The notes beneath the pieces are model-generated. The model saw only the letters and a program-made list of their open reading frames with translations. It did not search any database and had not been told where the DNA came from. Below, piece after piece: positions 1-5,451 of a stretch of 7,774 bases of DNA; position 1 is the stretch's first letter; every line of letters starts with the position of its first letter. Position numbers and translations under genes: made by a program. Source of the DNA: an uncultured Actinomycetospora sp. (GTDB taxonomy: Bacteria > Actinomycetota > Actinomycetes > Mycobacteriales > Pseudonocardiaceae); NCBI GenBank assembly GCA_902805495.1, contig CADCTH010000585.1, forward strand, positions 1 through 7,774. Direction: 5' to 3'.

Positions 1-128
1 ACCTCGCGCGCCGCCGCGACCGTCGCCGCGGCCAGCTCGACGGCCGTCACGTGCCCGGCCCGCAGGGCGGCGGCCTGGGCGCGGGGGGTGTCGGCGACGA
101 GCGCGGCGGCATCCACGGCAGGGTCCAC
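1..128 (-). CDS. Probable amidase (amidase-signature family), N-terminal fragment cut by window edge
   Basis: Forty-two complete codons are visible before the window edge. The peptide contains ALRAGHVTAVELAAATV, which resembles the N-terminal helix of amidase-signature enzymes such as GatA and fungal or bacterial amidases (typically LRAGEVTAVELVEA). These enzymes hydrolyse amide bonds with a Ser-cisSer-Lys triad, which would lie beyond the edge and cannot be checked. The GTG at 128 is chosen because a TAGGTT (-10-like, 142-137) sits 8 nt upstream, suggesting a leaderless start, and no good Shine-Dalgarno is present. GTG at 116 is an in-frame alternative. It follows the TetR gene on the same strand with a 23-nt gap, so the two may be co-transcribed. 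A RidA protein beside an amidase fits nitrogen-compound catabolism, but this is inference. Only the N-terminus supports the family call. Confidence 0.5.
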   Translation of the reverse strand, partial: MDPAVDAAALVADTPRAQAAALRAGHVTAVELAAATVAAARE

Positions 129-151
129 GGGGCGGGAACCTAGCGGCCCGG

Positions 152-757
152 TCAGCCGCCCCAACCGCGCTGCACGGACGCCGTGCAGCGCTGCGGGTCG
201 TCGCCCGCGGCGATGAGCACCGCGGCGTTGAGCGCCGGCCCGTGCGCGGTCAGCGCCGCCCGGGGCAGCACGTCGGTGACCACGAGCATCACCAGCCCGT
301 GCCCGCCGGCCCAGAGGCGGGTGGCGACGTCGACGGGGTCGACGTCGTCGAGCCGGCCGGCCTCCCGCGCGCGGCGGGCGCCGTCGACCAGCGGGGCGAA
401 CGCGGCGTCGGCGACGTCGGGGTCGGGCAGGTCGGCGGCGGCGTCGAACATCAGCCGGTAGAGCGCGGGGTTCTCCAGCGCGTTCGCGGCGTAGGCGGCG
501 CCCAGCGCGCCGAGGTCGCCCGCGGGGTCGTCGGTCGGCGCCAGGGTCGCCAGGCGCGCGGCGAGCCGCACGAAACCCTCCTGGCGCACGGCGGCCCAGA
601 GCCCCGGCATGCCGCCGAAGTGCGTGTAGACGCCCATGGTCGACGTGCCGGCGCGGGTCGCGAGCGCGCGCAGGGTCACGGGTTCGCGGGCGACGACCAT
701 CGTCGCGGCGTGCTCGATGAGGGCGGCGCGGACGGCGGGGTCGGCGGGCTTCGGCAC
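152..757 (-). CDS. TetR-family transcriptional repressor with WHG-type C-terminal domain
   Basis: A 201-aa protein, the usual TetR length. The N-terminal DNA-binding domain spans about residues 7-60; the helix-turn-helix is at about 28-50, with ALATRAGTSTMGVYTHFGG as the recognition-helix region, a classic TetR signature. The C-terminal ligand and dimer domain contains LWAGGHGLVML (148-158), the motif of the WHG subfamily. The frame stays open further upstream to 844, but that extension lacks homology-like content and crosses the divergent promoter. GTG at 757 places the start just before the HTH domain and is preferred, although its Shine-Dalgarno is poor. It diverges from ridA; the palindromic boxes at 768-809 are the obvious operator, so autorepression plus control of ridA is likely (inference). 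The ligand is unknown. Confidence 0.88.
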   Translation of the reverse strand: MPKPADPAVRAALIEHAATMVVAREPVTLRALATRAGTSTMGVYTHFGGMPGLWAAVRQEGFVRLAARLATLAPTDDPAGDLGALGAAYAANALENPALYRLMFDAAADLPDPDVADAAFAPLVDGARRAREAGRLDDVDPVDVATRLWAGGHGLVMLVVTDVLPRAALTAHGPALNAAVLIAAGDDPQRCTASVQRGWGG

Positions 758-767
758 TTGCCCAGGA

Positions 768-809
768 TGGCATAGCGCTGCTATACCTACCGATAACAAC
801 GCTATGCCA
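768..809. promoter_or_regulatory. Divergent TetR/ridA operator-promoter with nested palindromes
   Basis: Outer arms TGGCATAGCG (768-777) and CGCTATGCCA (800-809) are a perfect 10-bp inverted repeat. Inside are two 13-bp boxes: ATAGC-GCT-GCTAT (772-784, perfect) and ATAAC-AAC-GCTAT (793-805, one mismatch), set 21 bp apart start to start, about two helical turns. A plus-strand promoter candidate is TTGCCC (758-763), 18-bp spacer, TATACC (782-787), which overlaps the first box. The layout fits binding of two repressor dimers that shut both divergent genes. That the adjacent TetR protein binds here is inferred from position. Confidence 0.68.
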
Positions 810-824
810 ACCCCGGAGGTCACC

Positions 825-1229
825 GTGCCCGTCGAACTGCTCAACCCGGCCGGACTGCCCGCCCCCGACGCCTACCGCCAGGTCGCGGTGGCCACGGGCA
901 CGCGGACGGTCTACCTCGCCGGCCAGGTCGCGCGGACCGCCGAGGGCGCCCCGGTCGGCGCCGGCGACCTCGCCGCCCAGACCGAACAGGCCTTCCGCAA
1001 CGTGGCCACCGCGCTCGCGGCGGTCGGCGGGAGCTTCGCCGACGTCGCGAAGATGGTCGTGTACGTCGTCGACTGGGCGCCGGAGAAGATGGCCCTGTTC
1101 GGCGAGGGCGCGATGCGCGCGGCCGCCGACCTGGGCCAGGTGACGCCGGCGATCACGCTGATCGGCGTCACCGCGCTCGGGGAGCCCGACCTCCTCGTCG
1201 AGATCGACGCGACGGCCGTGCTCCCGTGA
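825..1229 (+). CDS. RidA/YjgF/YER057c/UK114-family protein
   Basis: A 134-aa protein of normal Rid-family length. Core features are VYLAGQVARTAEG (29-41), the QTEQAFRNVATALAAVGGSFADVAKMVVYVVD stretch in two parts (52-83), and the C-terminal TPAITLIGVTALGEPDLLVEIDATA (107-131). GTG at 825 is chosen because GGAGGT lies at 815-820, four bases upstream; ATG at 804 is possible but falls inside the palindromic operator. RidA proteins form trimers, and canonical ones hydrolyse reactive enamines and imines released by PLP enzymes. Here the Arg that canonical RidA carries in the PARS-type motif is replaced: the segment reads PAIT (108-111). Deaminase activity is therefore doubtful, and the protein probably belongs to one of the divergent Rid subfamilies. 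It diverges from the TetR gene and is probably controlled by it. Confidence 0.9.
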   Translation: MPVELLNPAGLPAPDAYRQVAVATGTRTVYLAGQVARTAEGAPVGAGDLAAQTEQAFRNVATALAAVGGSFADVAKMVVYVVDWAPEKMALFGEGAMRAAADLGQVTPAITLIGVTALGEPDLLVEIDATAVLP

Positions 1230-1250
1230 GGGTGCGCTCCGCGCACGTGA

Positions 1251-1282
1251 GCACTTCTCGGTGCTCCAGCACCGAGAAGTGC
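1251..1282. terminator. Bidirectional terminator-like hairpin between convergent genes
   Basis: GCACTTCTCGGTGCT (1251-1265) and AGCACCGAGAAGTGC (1268-1282) are a perfect 15-bp inverted repeat separated by CC. It lies 21 bp after the ridA stop and 10 bp after the stop of the convergent hydrolase. There is no T-tract on either side, as is common for actinobacterial terminators. A smaller GTGCG/CGCAC stem (1232-1246) precedes it. The symmetry and position favour termination from both directions. Confidence 0.75.
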
Positions 1283-1292
1283 ACACATGCCG

Positions 1293-2132
1293 TCAGGCAC
1301 CCCCCAGGAACTCCACCAGCGCCTGGTTGAACTCGTCGGCGTGGGTGGCGTTGAAGCCGTGCGGGCCGCCGGGGACGACGACGGTCCGGCTGTCCTCCAC
1401 GGCCTCGGCGGTGCGCTTGCCCGACACCTCGAACGGCACGATCGCGTCCGCGTCACCGTGGATCACCAGCGTGGGCACGTCGATCTTCGCGAGGTCGTCG
1501 CGGAAGTCGGTGTAGCTGAAGGCCCTGATGCACTCCAGCGTGCCCTTCGGCGAGGCGAACTCGGCGATCTCGCGGTGGTAGAGCCGCGACGGCTCGCTGA
1601 TGAGGTCCGAGCAGCCGCCGGCGGTGAAGAACGTGGTGACGAAGCCGTCGAGGAACGCCACGCGATCGCTGGTGACGCCGTCGAGGAAGCTCTGGATCGT
1701 CGCGTCGTCCAGCCCGCCGTCGGGGTTGTCGTCGGTCTTGTAGAGGTAGGGCGGCACGGCGCCGGCGAACACGGCCTGCGCGATCCGCTCGCTGCCGTAC
1801 CGCCCGAGGTAGCGCGCGACCTCGCCGCCGCCCATCGAGAAGCCGACCAGCGTGACGTCGCGCAGGTCGAGGTGGCGCAGCAGCGCGTCGAGGTCGGCGG
1901 CGAAGGTGTCGTAGTCGTAGCCGGTCCACGGCTGCGACGACGACCCGAAGCCGCGCCGGTCGTAGGTGACGACGCGGTGGCCGGCGTCGATCAGGGCCGG
2001 GACCTGCTTCTCCCAGGACCGGCCGGACAGGGGCCAGCCGTGGATGAGCACGACGGGTCGACCGGCACCGTGGTCCTCGTAGTACAGGTCGATCGGGCTG
2101 CCGTTCTCGTTCCCGACGTTCAGCGTGGGCAT
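1293..2132 (-). CDS. Alpha/beta hydrolase, cofactor-free haloperoxidase/esterase type
   Basis: A 279-aa alpha/beta-hydrolase fold protein, full length for the bacterial non-heme (cofactor-free) chloroperoxidase group. Visible features: oxyanion-hole HGWPLSG (31-37), YDRRGFGSS (58-65), nucleophile elbow GFSMGG with Ser99, the acid in HGDADAIVP (Asp229), and His258 in GGPHGF. Their spacing matches the Ser98/Asp228/His257 triad known for Streptomyces and related haloperoxidases, shifted by one. Such enzymes act as esterases or perhydrolases; halogenation is a side reaction via peracid. The natural substrate is unknown. ATG at 2132 is chosen over the longer open frame because GGAAGGA lies just upstream. 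There is no signal peptide, so it should be cytoplasmic. It diverges from the NmrA-like oxidoreductase, and the palindromes between them suggest shared control. Confidence 0.93.
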   Translation of the reverse strand: MPTLNVGNENGSPIDLYYEDHGAGRPVVLIHGWPLSGRSWEKQVPALIDAGHRVVTYDRRGFGSSSQPWTGYDYDTFAADLDALLRHLDLRDVTLVGFSMGGGEVARYLGRYGSERIAQAVFAGAVPPYLYKTDDNPDGGLDDATIQSFLDGVTSDRVAFLDGFVTTFFTAGGCSDLISEPSRLYHREIAEFASPKGTLECIRAFSYTDFRDDLAKIDVPTLVIHGDADAIVPFEVSGKRTAEAVEDSRTVVVPGGPHGFNATHADEFNQALVEFLGGA

Positions 2133-2153
2133 CCGCTGTCCTTCCGACGTAGA

Positions 2154-2176
2154 CGATTCAATCGTGCACGATGAAC
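2154..2176. promoter_or_regulatory. Operator-like overlapping palindromes in the divergent hydrolase/NmrA promoter
   Basis: ATCGTGCACGAT (2161-2172) is a perfect 12-bp palindrome flanked by TTC and GAA with one asymmetric base. It overlaps CGATT-C-AATCG (2154-2164), so the half-site CGAT/ATCG occurs three times in alternating orientation within 19 bp. It lies 29 bp upstream of the hydrolase start and about 88 bp upstream of the NmrA-like gene. The GTGCAC core in a long palindrome suits a dimeric winged-helix repressor such as a MarR type, but no regulator gene lies next to it in this window. Confidence 0.5.
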
Positions 2177-2260
2177 CTACTCTCGACGGCTCCGGCGTCA
2201 ACCGTCCCGGCGCTGTCGGGGCCCCGCGCGACCCTCGGGTGAACGACGGAGGAGGAACGC

Positions 2261-3127
2261 ATGACCATCGCGATCACCACGCCCCGGGGCCACGTGGGCT
2301 CCCACGTCCTGCGGACGCTCGTCGCCGCGGGGGTGCGCCCGCGGCTGCTGATGCGCGACCCCGCCCTGCTCGACTCCGCGTGGCACGACCACGTCGACGT
2401 CGTGCCGTGCGACCAGGACGACGGCGATGCGGTGCTCGCGGCGACGCGCGGCGCCGAGGCGCTGCTGTGGATCAGCCCGTCGGTGCCCGACGCCGACCCG
2501 GTGGCGGCGCACGCCCGGCTCGGGGGGCACGTCGCGCGGGCGGTGACGGAGAACGGCATCGCCCGCACGGTGTTCCTCTCCAGCGTCGGGGCCGAGAAGC
2601 GGCACGGCGCCGGCGAGATCGACGGGCTGGCGCGCACCGAGGAGGCCCTCGACGCCACCGGCGCCCCGGTGCTGCACCTGCGGGCCGGCTACTTCTTCTC
2701 GAACCTCGCGATGGACCTCGACGGGCTGCGCGAGGGCGTGCTGCGCGCGGCGCTGGCGCTCGACCGGCCGATGCCGTGGGTCGACCCGCGCGACATCGCC
2801 GAGGTCGCGGCCGCGCGCCTGCTCGCGCCGTGGTCCGCCGGCGGCGTGCAGGCGGTGCACGGGCCGCGCGACCTGAGCTTCGCCGAGGTGGCCGAGGTGC
2901 TCACCGACGTCCTCGCCCGCCCGGTGCGCGCGGAACGCACGCCCGACGACGACCTACGCGCGGGCCTGCGCGCGGTGGGGCTCGGCGAGGCGCAGGTCGA
3001 GGCGATCGTGGGCATGTCGGCGGGGCTGCGCGAGGGCTTCGTGGCCGAGCAGCCGCGCACGGTCGTCACCACGACGCCGAGCACGCTCGAGGGGTGGGCC
3101 GCGGCGCACCTGCGGCCGCTGCTGTGA
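2261..3127 (+). CDS. NmrA-like NAD(P)-binding oxidoreductase (atypical SDR)
   Basis: A 288-aa protein with an N-terminal Rossmann fold. The first strand and loop read IAITTPRGHVGSHVL (3-17), keeping Gly10 and Gly13 but with Thr/Pro in place of the first Gly of the usual GATGxxG. RLLMRDP (28-34) follows as the second strand, where NADPH-type proteins carry Arg. Further NmrA-family marks are ALLWISP (67-73), TVFLSSVGA (103-111) and LRAGYFFSNL (140-149), and the C-terminal half has the helical substrate lid. The classical Tyr-x3-Lys pair is not evident, as usual for NmrA/HSCARG-type atypical SDRs, which act as NAD(P)(H) sensors or quinone reductases. A strong GGAGGAGGA at 2248-2256 fixes ATG 2261. 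Divergent from the hydrolase; the true role is not predictable from sequence. Confidence 0.88.
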   Translation: MTIAITTPRGHVGSHVLRTLVAAGVRPRLLMRDPALLDSAWHDHVDVVPCDQDDGDAVLAATRGAEALLWISPSVPDADPVAAHARLGGHVARAVTENGIARTVFLSSVGAEKRHGAGEIDGLARTEEALDATGAPVLHLRAGYFFSNLAMDLDGLREGVLRAALALDRPMPWVDPRDIAEVAAARLLAPWSAGGVQAVHGPRDLSFAEVAEVLTDVLARPVRAERTPDDDLRAGLRAVGLGEAQVEAIVGMSAGLREGFVAEQPRTVVTTTPSTLEGWAAAHLRPLL

Positions 3128-3175
3128 GCCGCTGCCGCTCGTCCGTGCGGCCCGACCATCCGCCGCTCGGGAGGA

Positions 3176-3246
3176 GCCACCTGATCGATCCGGTGGCCCG
3201 TGGCCGGAACAAGCGCGACGTGACCGCGTTCACTGGTCACGGTCAC
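3176..3246 (+). promoter_or_regulatory. Repeat-rich leader upstream of the small basic ORF
   Basis: This covers most of the 164-bp gap between the NmrA-like gene and the next ORF. GCCACC (3176-3181) pairs with GGTGGC (3192-3197) around a loop containing the palindrome GATCGATC (3183-3190). Downstream, GTGACCG (3220-3226) and CGGTCAC (3240-3246) form a 7-bp inverted repeat, with GTTCAC (3228-3233) and a tandem GGTCAC-GGTCAC (3235-3246) inside. The half-sites could bind a transcription factor or fold in the mRNA. No trustworthy -35/-10 pair was found. Confidence 0.35.
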
Positions 3247-3291
3247 CCCGGGCCGACCAGGACGCCCGGGCCGCACAGGAAGGGCCGCAAC

Positions 3292-3486
3292 ATGATCAAG
3301 AATCGGGAGCTGGCCCTCATCCCGGACTCCGCGCTGGCGCTGCTCGACGTGCCGGCCACGGCGCCCGAGCCGCGCTCGTCGACGTCGCGGTCGGTGTCGA
3401 GTCGCACGGCCGCGCCGCGCACGGTGCGCCGACGACGCGTGTCCCGGCGCACCACCCGCCGCGCGGAGGGCAGCGCGCCCGCGTGA
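3292..3486 (+). CDS. Small Arg-rich protein of unknown function
   Basis: A 64-aa ORF that I do not recognise. Residues 1-20 (MIKNRELALIPDSALALLDV) are mildly amphipathic. Residues 22-64 are rich in Arg, Ser, Thr, Pro and Ala, with TVRRRRVSRRTTRR at 44-57, giving a strongly basic tail that could bind nucleic acid. AGGAAGG at 3277-3283 lies 8 nt before the ATG, a good ribosome site, and third codon positions are almost all G/C. The same frame stays open upstream with coding-like composition. A second strong GGGAGGAG (3169-3176) is followed 4 nt later by an in-frame CTG at 3181, which would give 101 aa; GTG at 3193 is another option. It converges on the nuclease gene with 13 bp between stops. 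A non-coding explanation remains possible. Confidence 0.5.
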   Translation: MIKNRELALIPDSALALLDVPATAPEPRSSTSRSVSSRTAAPRTVRRRRVSRRTTRRAEGSAPA

Positions 3487-3499
3487 CACAGGGTCCCGG

Positions 3500-4306
3500 T
3501 CAGGTGTCGCAGGCGGTGCCGTCGCGGTCGCGGTCGAGCGCCGCCCTGTAGCCCGGCTCACCGGCCCCGATCGGAGCCGCGCCGGCCGCCCGCGCCGCCG
3601 CACAGTTCGGGTAGTACGCGGCACCGCCACCACCGGGCGACTCCCTCGGGGGCGTGCGGGGGACGGCCGGGCGCGGCGTGTACGGGCGGTCGACGTCCGG
3701 GTCGGGATCGGGGTCCGGTGTCGCCGTGGTCGTCGTGGTCGTCGAGGTGGCGGCGCTCCCGCACACGCGCCCGCCGGCGTCGAGGCGGCGCAGCGTGTCC
3801 TGCACCGCGGGCGAGGCGTCGTTGCGGCCGCCCGTGTAGATCGCGGTGTGGTCCTCGGCGACCATCCGCGCGGCGTAGTCGGCGCCGGCGACGGTGACGT
3901 AGCGCAGGAGGCGGTCGTAGCGGTCGCGATCGACGCCCGGCTCCGCGGTCAGCGCCACCGGACCGGCGAGCAGGCGGGTGCGCGCCTCCTCGACCGCGCG
4001 CTGCTCGCCGGGCGTCCCGGCCTCGCACGCGTCGATGCCCAGCACGCGGACCTCCTCGCCGGACGCGAGGCGGAACGTGTCGCCGTCGACGACCACGACG
4101 CCCGGCACCGTCGTCGCCGCGCCCCCGGTGGGCGCGGCCGCACCGAACGGCAGGGGCGTTGGCGCCGCGCTGGTCGTCACTGGCAGCGACGAGGAGCCGG
4201 CCGTGGTCCCGGCGGACGGGGTGGCGGGGCCGGCGAGGTCGGTGACCGCGACGAGGCAGAAGACGCCGGCGGCGATCCCGGACCAGACCTTGTAGGCCGT
4301 GCGCAC
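3500..4306 (-). CDS. Secreted or anchored thermonuclease (SNase-like) with C-terminal Excalibur domain
   Basis: A 268-aa protein. An N-terminal hydrophobic segment (about 7-22) after RTAYK is a signal peptide or anchor, followed by a Thr/Ser/Pro/Ala-rich linker to about residue 65. The staphylococcal-nuclease-like domain (about 68-182) keeps the key residues: VVDGDTFRL with Asp74 and Asp76, Arg87, Asp92 and Glu95 in RVLGIDACE, and Arg132 in DRYDR, matching SNase Asp19, Asp21, Arg35, Asp40, Glu43 and Arg87. It should therefore be an active Ca2+-dependent nuclease. A T6 run and a DPDPDPDVD/Pro-rich linker lead to an Excalibur domain (229-268): YYPNC and LDRDRDGTAC, with two Cys and a Ca-binding-like DxDxDG loop. 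GTG 4306 is preferred for its GGGAGGGGG 9 nt upstream; GTG 4381 would add 25 residues without a ribosome site. It acts outside the membrane. Confidence 0.9.
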   Translation of the reverse strand: MRTAYKVWSGIAAGVFCLVAVTDLAGPATPSAGTTAGSSSLPVTTSAAPTPLPFGAAAPTGGAATTVPGVVVVDGDTFRLASGEEVRVLGIDACEAGTPGEQRAVEEARTRLLAGPVALTAEPGVDRDRYDRLLRYVTVAGADYAARMVAEDHTAIYTGGRNDASPAVQDTLRRLDAGGRVCGSAATSTTTTTTATPDPDPDPDVDRPYTPRPAVPRTPPRESPGGGGAAYYPNCAAARAAGAAPIGAGEPGYRAALDRDRDGTACDT

Positions 4307-4360
4307 CCTCGTCGTCCCCCTCCCGGCCGGCGTGATCGTCGCGCTTGTCGGGCGACGGGA

Positions 4361-4393
4361 CGCGGTCGTTACTCCTGTCACGAAACGGCCGCG
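4361..4393. promoter_or_regulatory. Possible regulatory site in the nuclease/membrane-protein divergent gap
   Basis: An AT-richer patch inside very GC-rich DNA holds GTTAC (4368-4372) and GTCAC (4377-4381), a direct repeat with 9-bp period. It is flanked by an 8-bp inverted repeat with one mismatch (CGCGGTCG 4361-4368, CGGCCGCG 4386-4393). GTnAC repeats of this kind recall sites of response regulators such as MtrA that control cell-envelope genes in actinobacteria; that link is a guess. Confidence 0.3.
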
Positions 4394-4411
4394 CGGGGCG
4401 ATGGGGGCGGC

Positions 4412-4981
4412 ATGGCGAGAGGACGGACACCGTCAGCCGGTGCCCAGGTGGTGGGCTGGCTCCTGGTCGCGGGCCTCGCGCTGCTGGTGATCAAGTGGCT
4501 GGCGATCACCGCGCTGATCCTCGCCGTGCCCTTCGGCGTCTGGTGGCTGGTCGACCGCTCGCGGCAGACCGCTGCGCCGGTCCCCGTCGGCGCGGCTGTC
4601 CCCGCGCACGCTCCGCCCGGCCCGCGGCCCGTCACCTCGTTCACCCCGCGCGTCGCCCGGCCCGAGCTCGCCGCCGACGAGCCGGTGACGGTGACGCGCG
4701 AGGAGGACCACCAGGACGTCCTCGCCCGCCACCACCGCGCCGGCTCCCCACCGACCACGGTGGCCGCGGAGCTGTGGTCGTCACGAGTGACGGCGGGACG
4801 CCGCCGCGGTGGCTACGCCGTCGAGGTCCGGGTCGACAGGCGGCGGGTCGGCGAGCTGACCGCGGCGATGAGCGCCCGATACCGCCACCTCGTCGACCTC
4901 GCGGGGCCCGTCCGCTGCCGCGCCGTCATCACGTACGGCGACCGCGGCTTCCAGATCGACCTGCGGCTGCCCGCCGAATGA
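4412..4981 (+). CDS. Membrane protein with C-terminal HIRAN-like domain
   Basis: A 189-aa protein. Two closely spaced hydrophobic stretches (about 12-27 and 29-47, with Lys28 between) form a membrane hairpin or one long anchor, followed by a basic WLVDRSRQ. A Pro/Ala-rich linker (53-90) leads to an acidic EEDHQD helix. The C-terminal domain (about 114-187) reads AELWSSRV, then YAVEVRVDRRRVGELTAAMSARY (135-157), then PVRCRAVITYGDRGFQIDLRLP (166-187 in pieces). This order resembles HIRAN-like beta domains of actinobacteria (AVAVxIDGxxVGYL...Y...CRA...DRG), but the usual PxNPYDPNA segment is missing, so ligand or DNA binding may be lost. ATG 4412 follows a weak G-rich ribosome site. It diverges from the nuclease and converges on the anti-sigma gene with 7 bp between stops. 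Function unknown. Confidence 0.75.
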   Translation: MARGRTPSAGAQVVGWLLVAGLALLVIKWLAITALILAVPFGVWWLVDRSRQTAAPVPVGAAVPAHAPPGPRPVTSFTPRVARPELAADEPVTVTREEDHQDVLARHHRAGSPPTTVAAELWSSRVTAGRRRGGYAVEVRVDRRRVGELTAAMSARYRHLVDLAGPVRCRAVITYGDRGFQIDLRLPAE

Positions 4982-4988
4982 GCGCGCC

Positions 4989-5396
4989 TCAGCCGACGTG
5001 GCGGAAGGTCACCGTCGTGCCGGTCGGCCCCGGCTGCACCTCGTGCGTGTCGGTGAGCTCCCCGATCAGCGCCAGCCCGCGCCCGCGGTAGCCCGTGTTG
5101 TCGGCCGGGGCACGCCACCGGCCGGAGTCCGACACGGTGATCACCAACGTGCGATCGGCGGTGTCGTCGCGGCGGGCCGAGAGGGTCATGGTCCCGACCT
5201 CGTCGTGCCCCGCGTAGGCGTGCTCGGCGGCGTTCTCGAGGGCCTCGCTGGCGGCGAGCGTGAGGTTGTCGACGGTGTCCTCGTCCTCGTCGCCGAGCAC
5301 GGAGCGCAACCACCGTCGCACCGCGCGGCGCAGGCGCCCGACGTACTCGGGAGTCGCAGGCACCACGAGGTGCAGGGCTTCGTCGACCTCGGCCAC
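4989..5396 (-). CDS. RsbW-type anti-sigma factor / HATPase_c_2 ATP-binding protein
   Basis: A 135-aa single-domain GHKL ATPase, normal length for actinobacterial RsbW/SpoIIAB-like proteins. The N box is SEALENAAEHAY (50-61) with Glu54 and Asn55, the G1 box is VSDSGRW (88-94) where Asp90 and Gly92 contact adenine, and the G2 loop is GRGLALI (105-111). The C-terminal strand is GTTVTFRHV. Such proteins bind an alternative sigma factor and phosphorylate a STAS-domain antagonist on Ser/Thr. No sigma factor, STAS protein or SpoIIE-type phosphatase is encoded in this window, so its partner is elsewhere. GTG 5396 is preferred: it starts at the first beta strand, and upstream sequence overlaps the divergent promoter. 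The acidic loop GDEDEDT (35-41) is unusual but not disabling. Confidence 0.9.
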   Translation of the reverse strand: MAEVDEALHLVVPATPEYVGRLRRAVRRWLRSVLGDEDEDTVDNLTLAASEALENAAEHAYAGHDEVGTMTLSARRDDTADRTLVITVSDSGRWRAPADNTGYRGRGLALIGELTDTHEVQPGPTGTTVTFRHVG

Positions 5397-5435
5397 GCGC
5401 GTTCCGCCTCGTCCTCTCCCGACCGGTCCCGGCCG

Positions 5436-5451
5436 TAGGCTGTTCCCGGTG
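5436..5451 (+). promoter_or_regulatory. Leaderless-type promoter of the dioxygenase gene
   Basis: TAGGCT (5436-5441) matches the actinobacterial TAnnnT -10 and lies exactly 7 nt before GTG 5449, so transcription would begin at the start codon. No Shine-Dalgarno precedes this GTG. No clear -35 is seen. The 52-bp gap is shared with the divergent anti-sigma gene. Confidence 0.45.

Noticed and set aside
758..844. N-terminal extension of the TetR protein to an upstream start
   Set aside because: The extra 29 residues have no TetR-like content and would place the start beyond the divergent operator and inside ridA.
1287..2174. A 295-aa plus-strand frame opposite the alpha/beta hydrolase
   Set aside because: The hydrolase on the minus strand has a complete catalytic triad and a good ribosome site. 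The opposite frame is a high-GC shadow.
2125..3291. The long plus-strand frame leading into the small Arg-rich ORF
   Set aside because: From 2125 to 3127 it overlaps the NmrA-like gene in another frame and is Arg/Ala/Gly junk. Only the part after 3127 could be coding.
3715..3757. GTCGTC/GTCGTGGTC repeats resembling a microsatellite
   Set aside because: They encode the Thr-run and Asp-Pro linker of the nuclease; this is coding low complexity, not a separate repeat element.
4345..4373. TTGTCG...GTTACT as a plus-strand promoter for the HIRAN-like membrane protein
   Set aside because: The 17-bp spacing is right, but the -10 matches the consensus too poorly to call.
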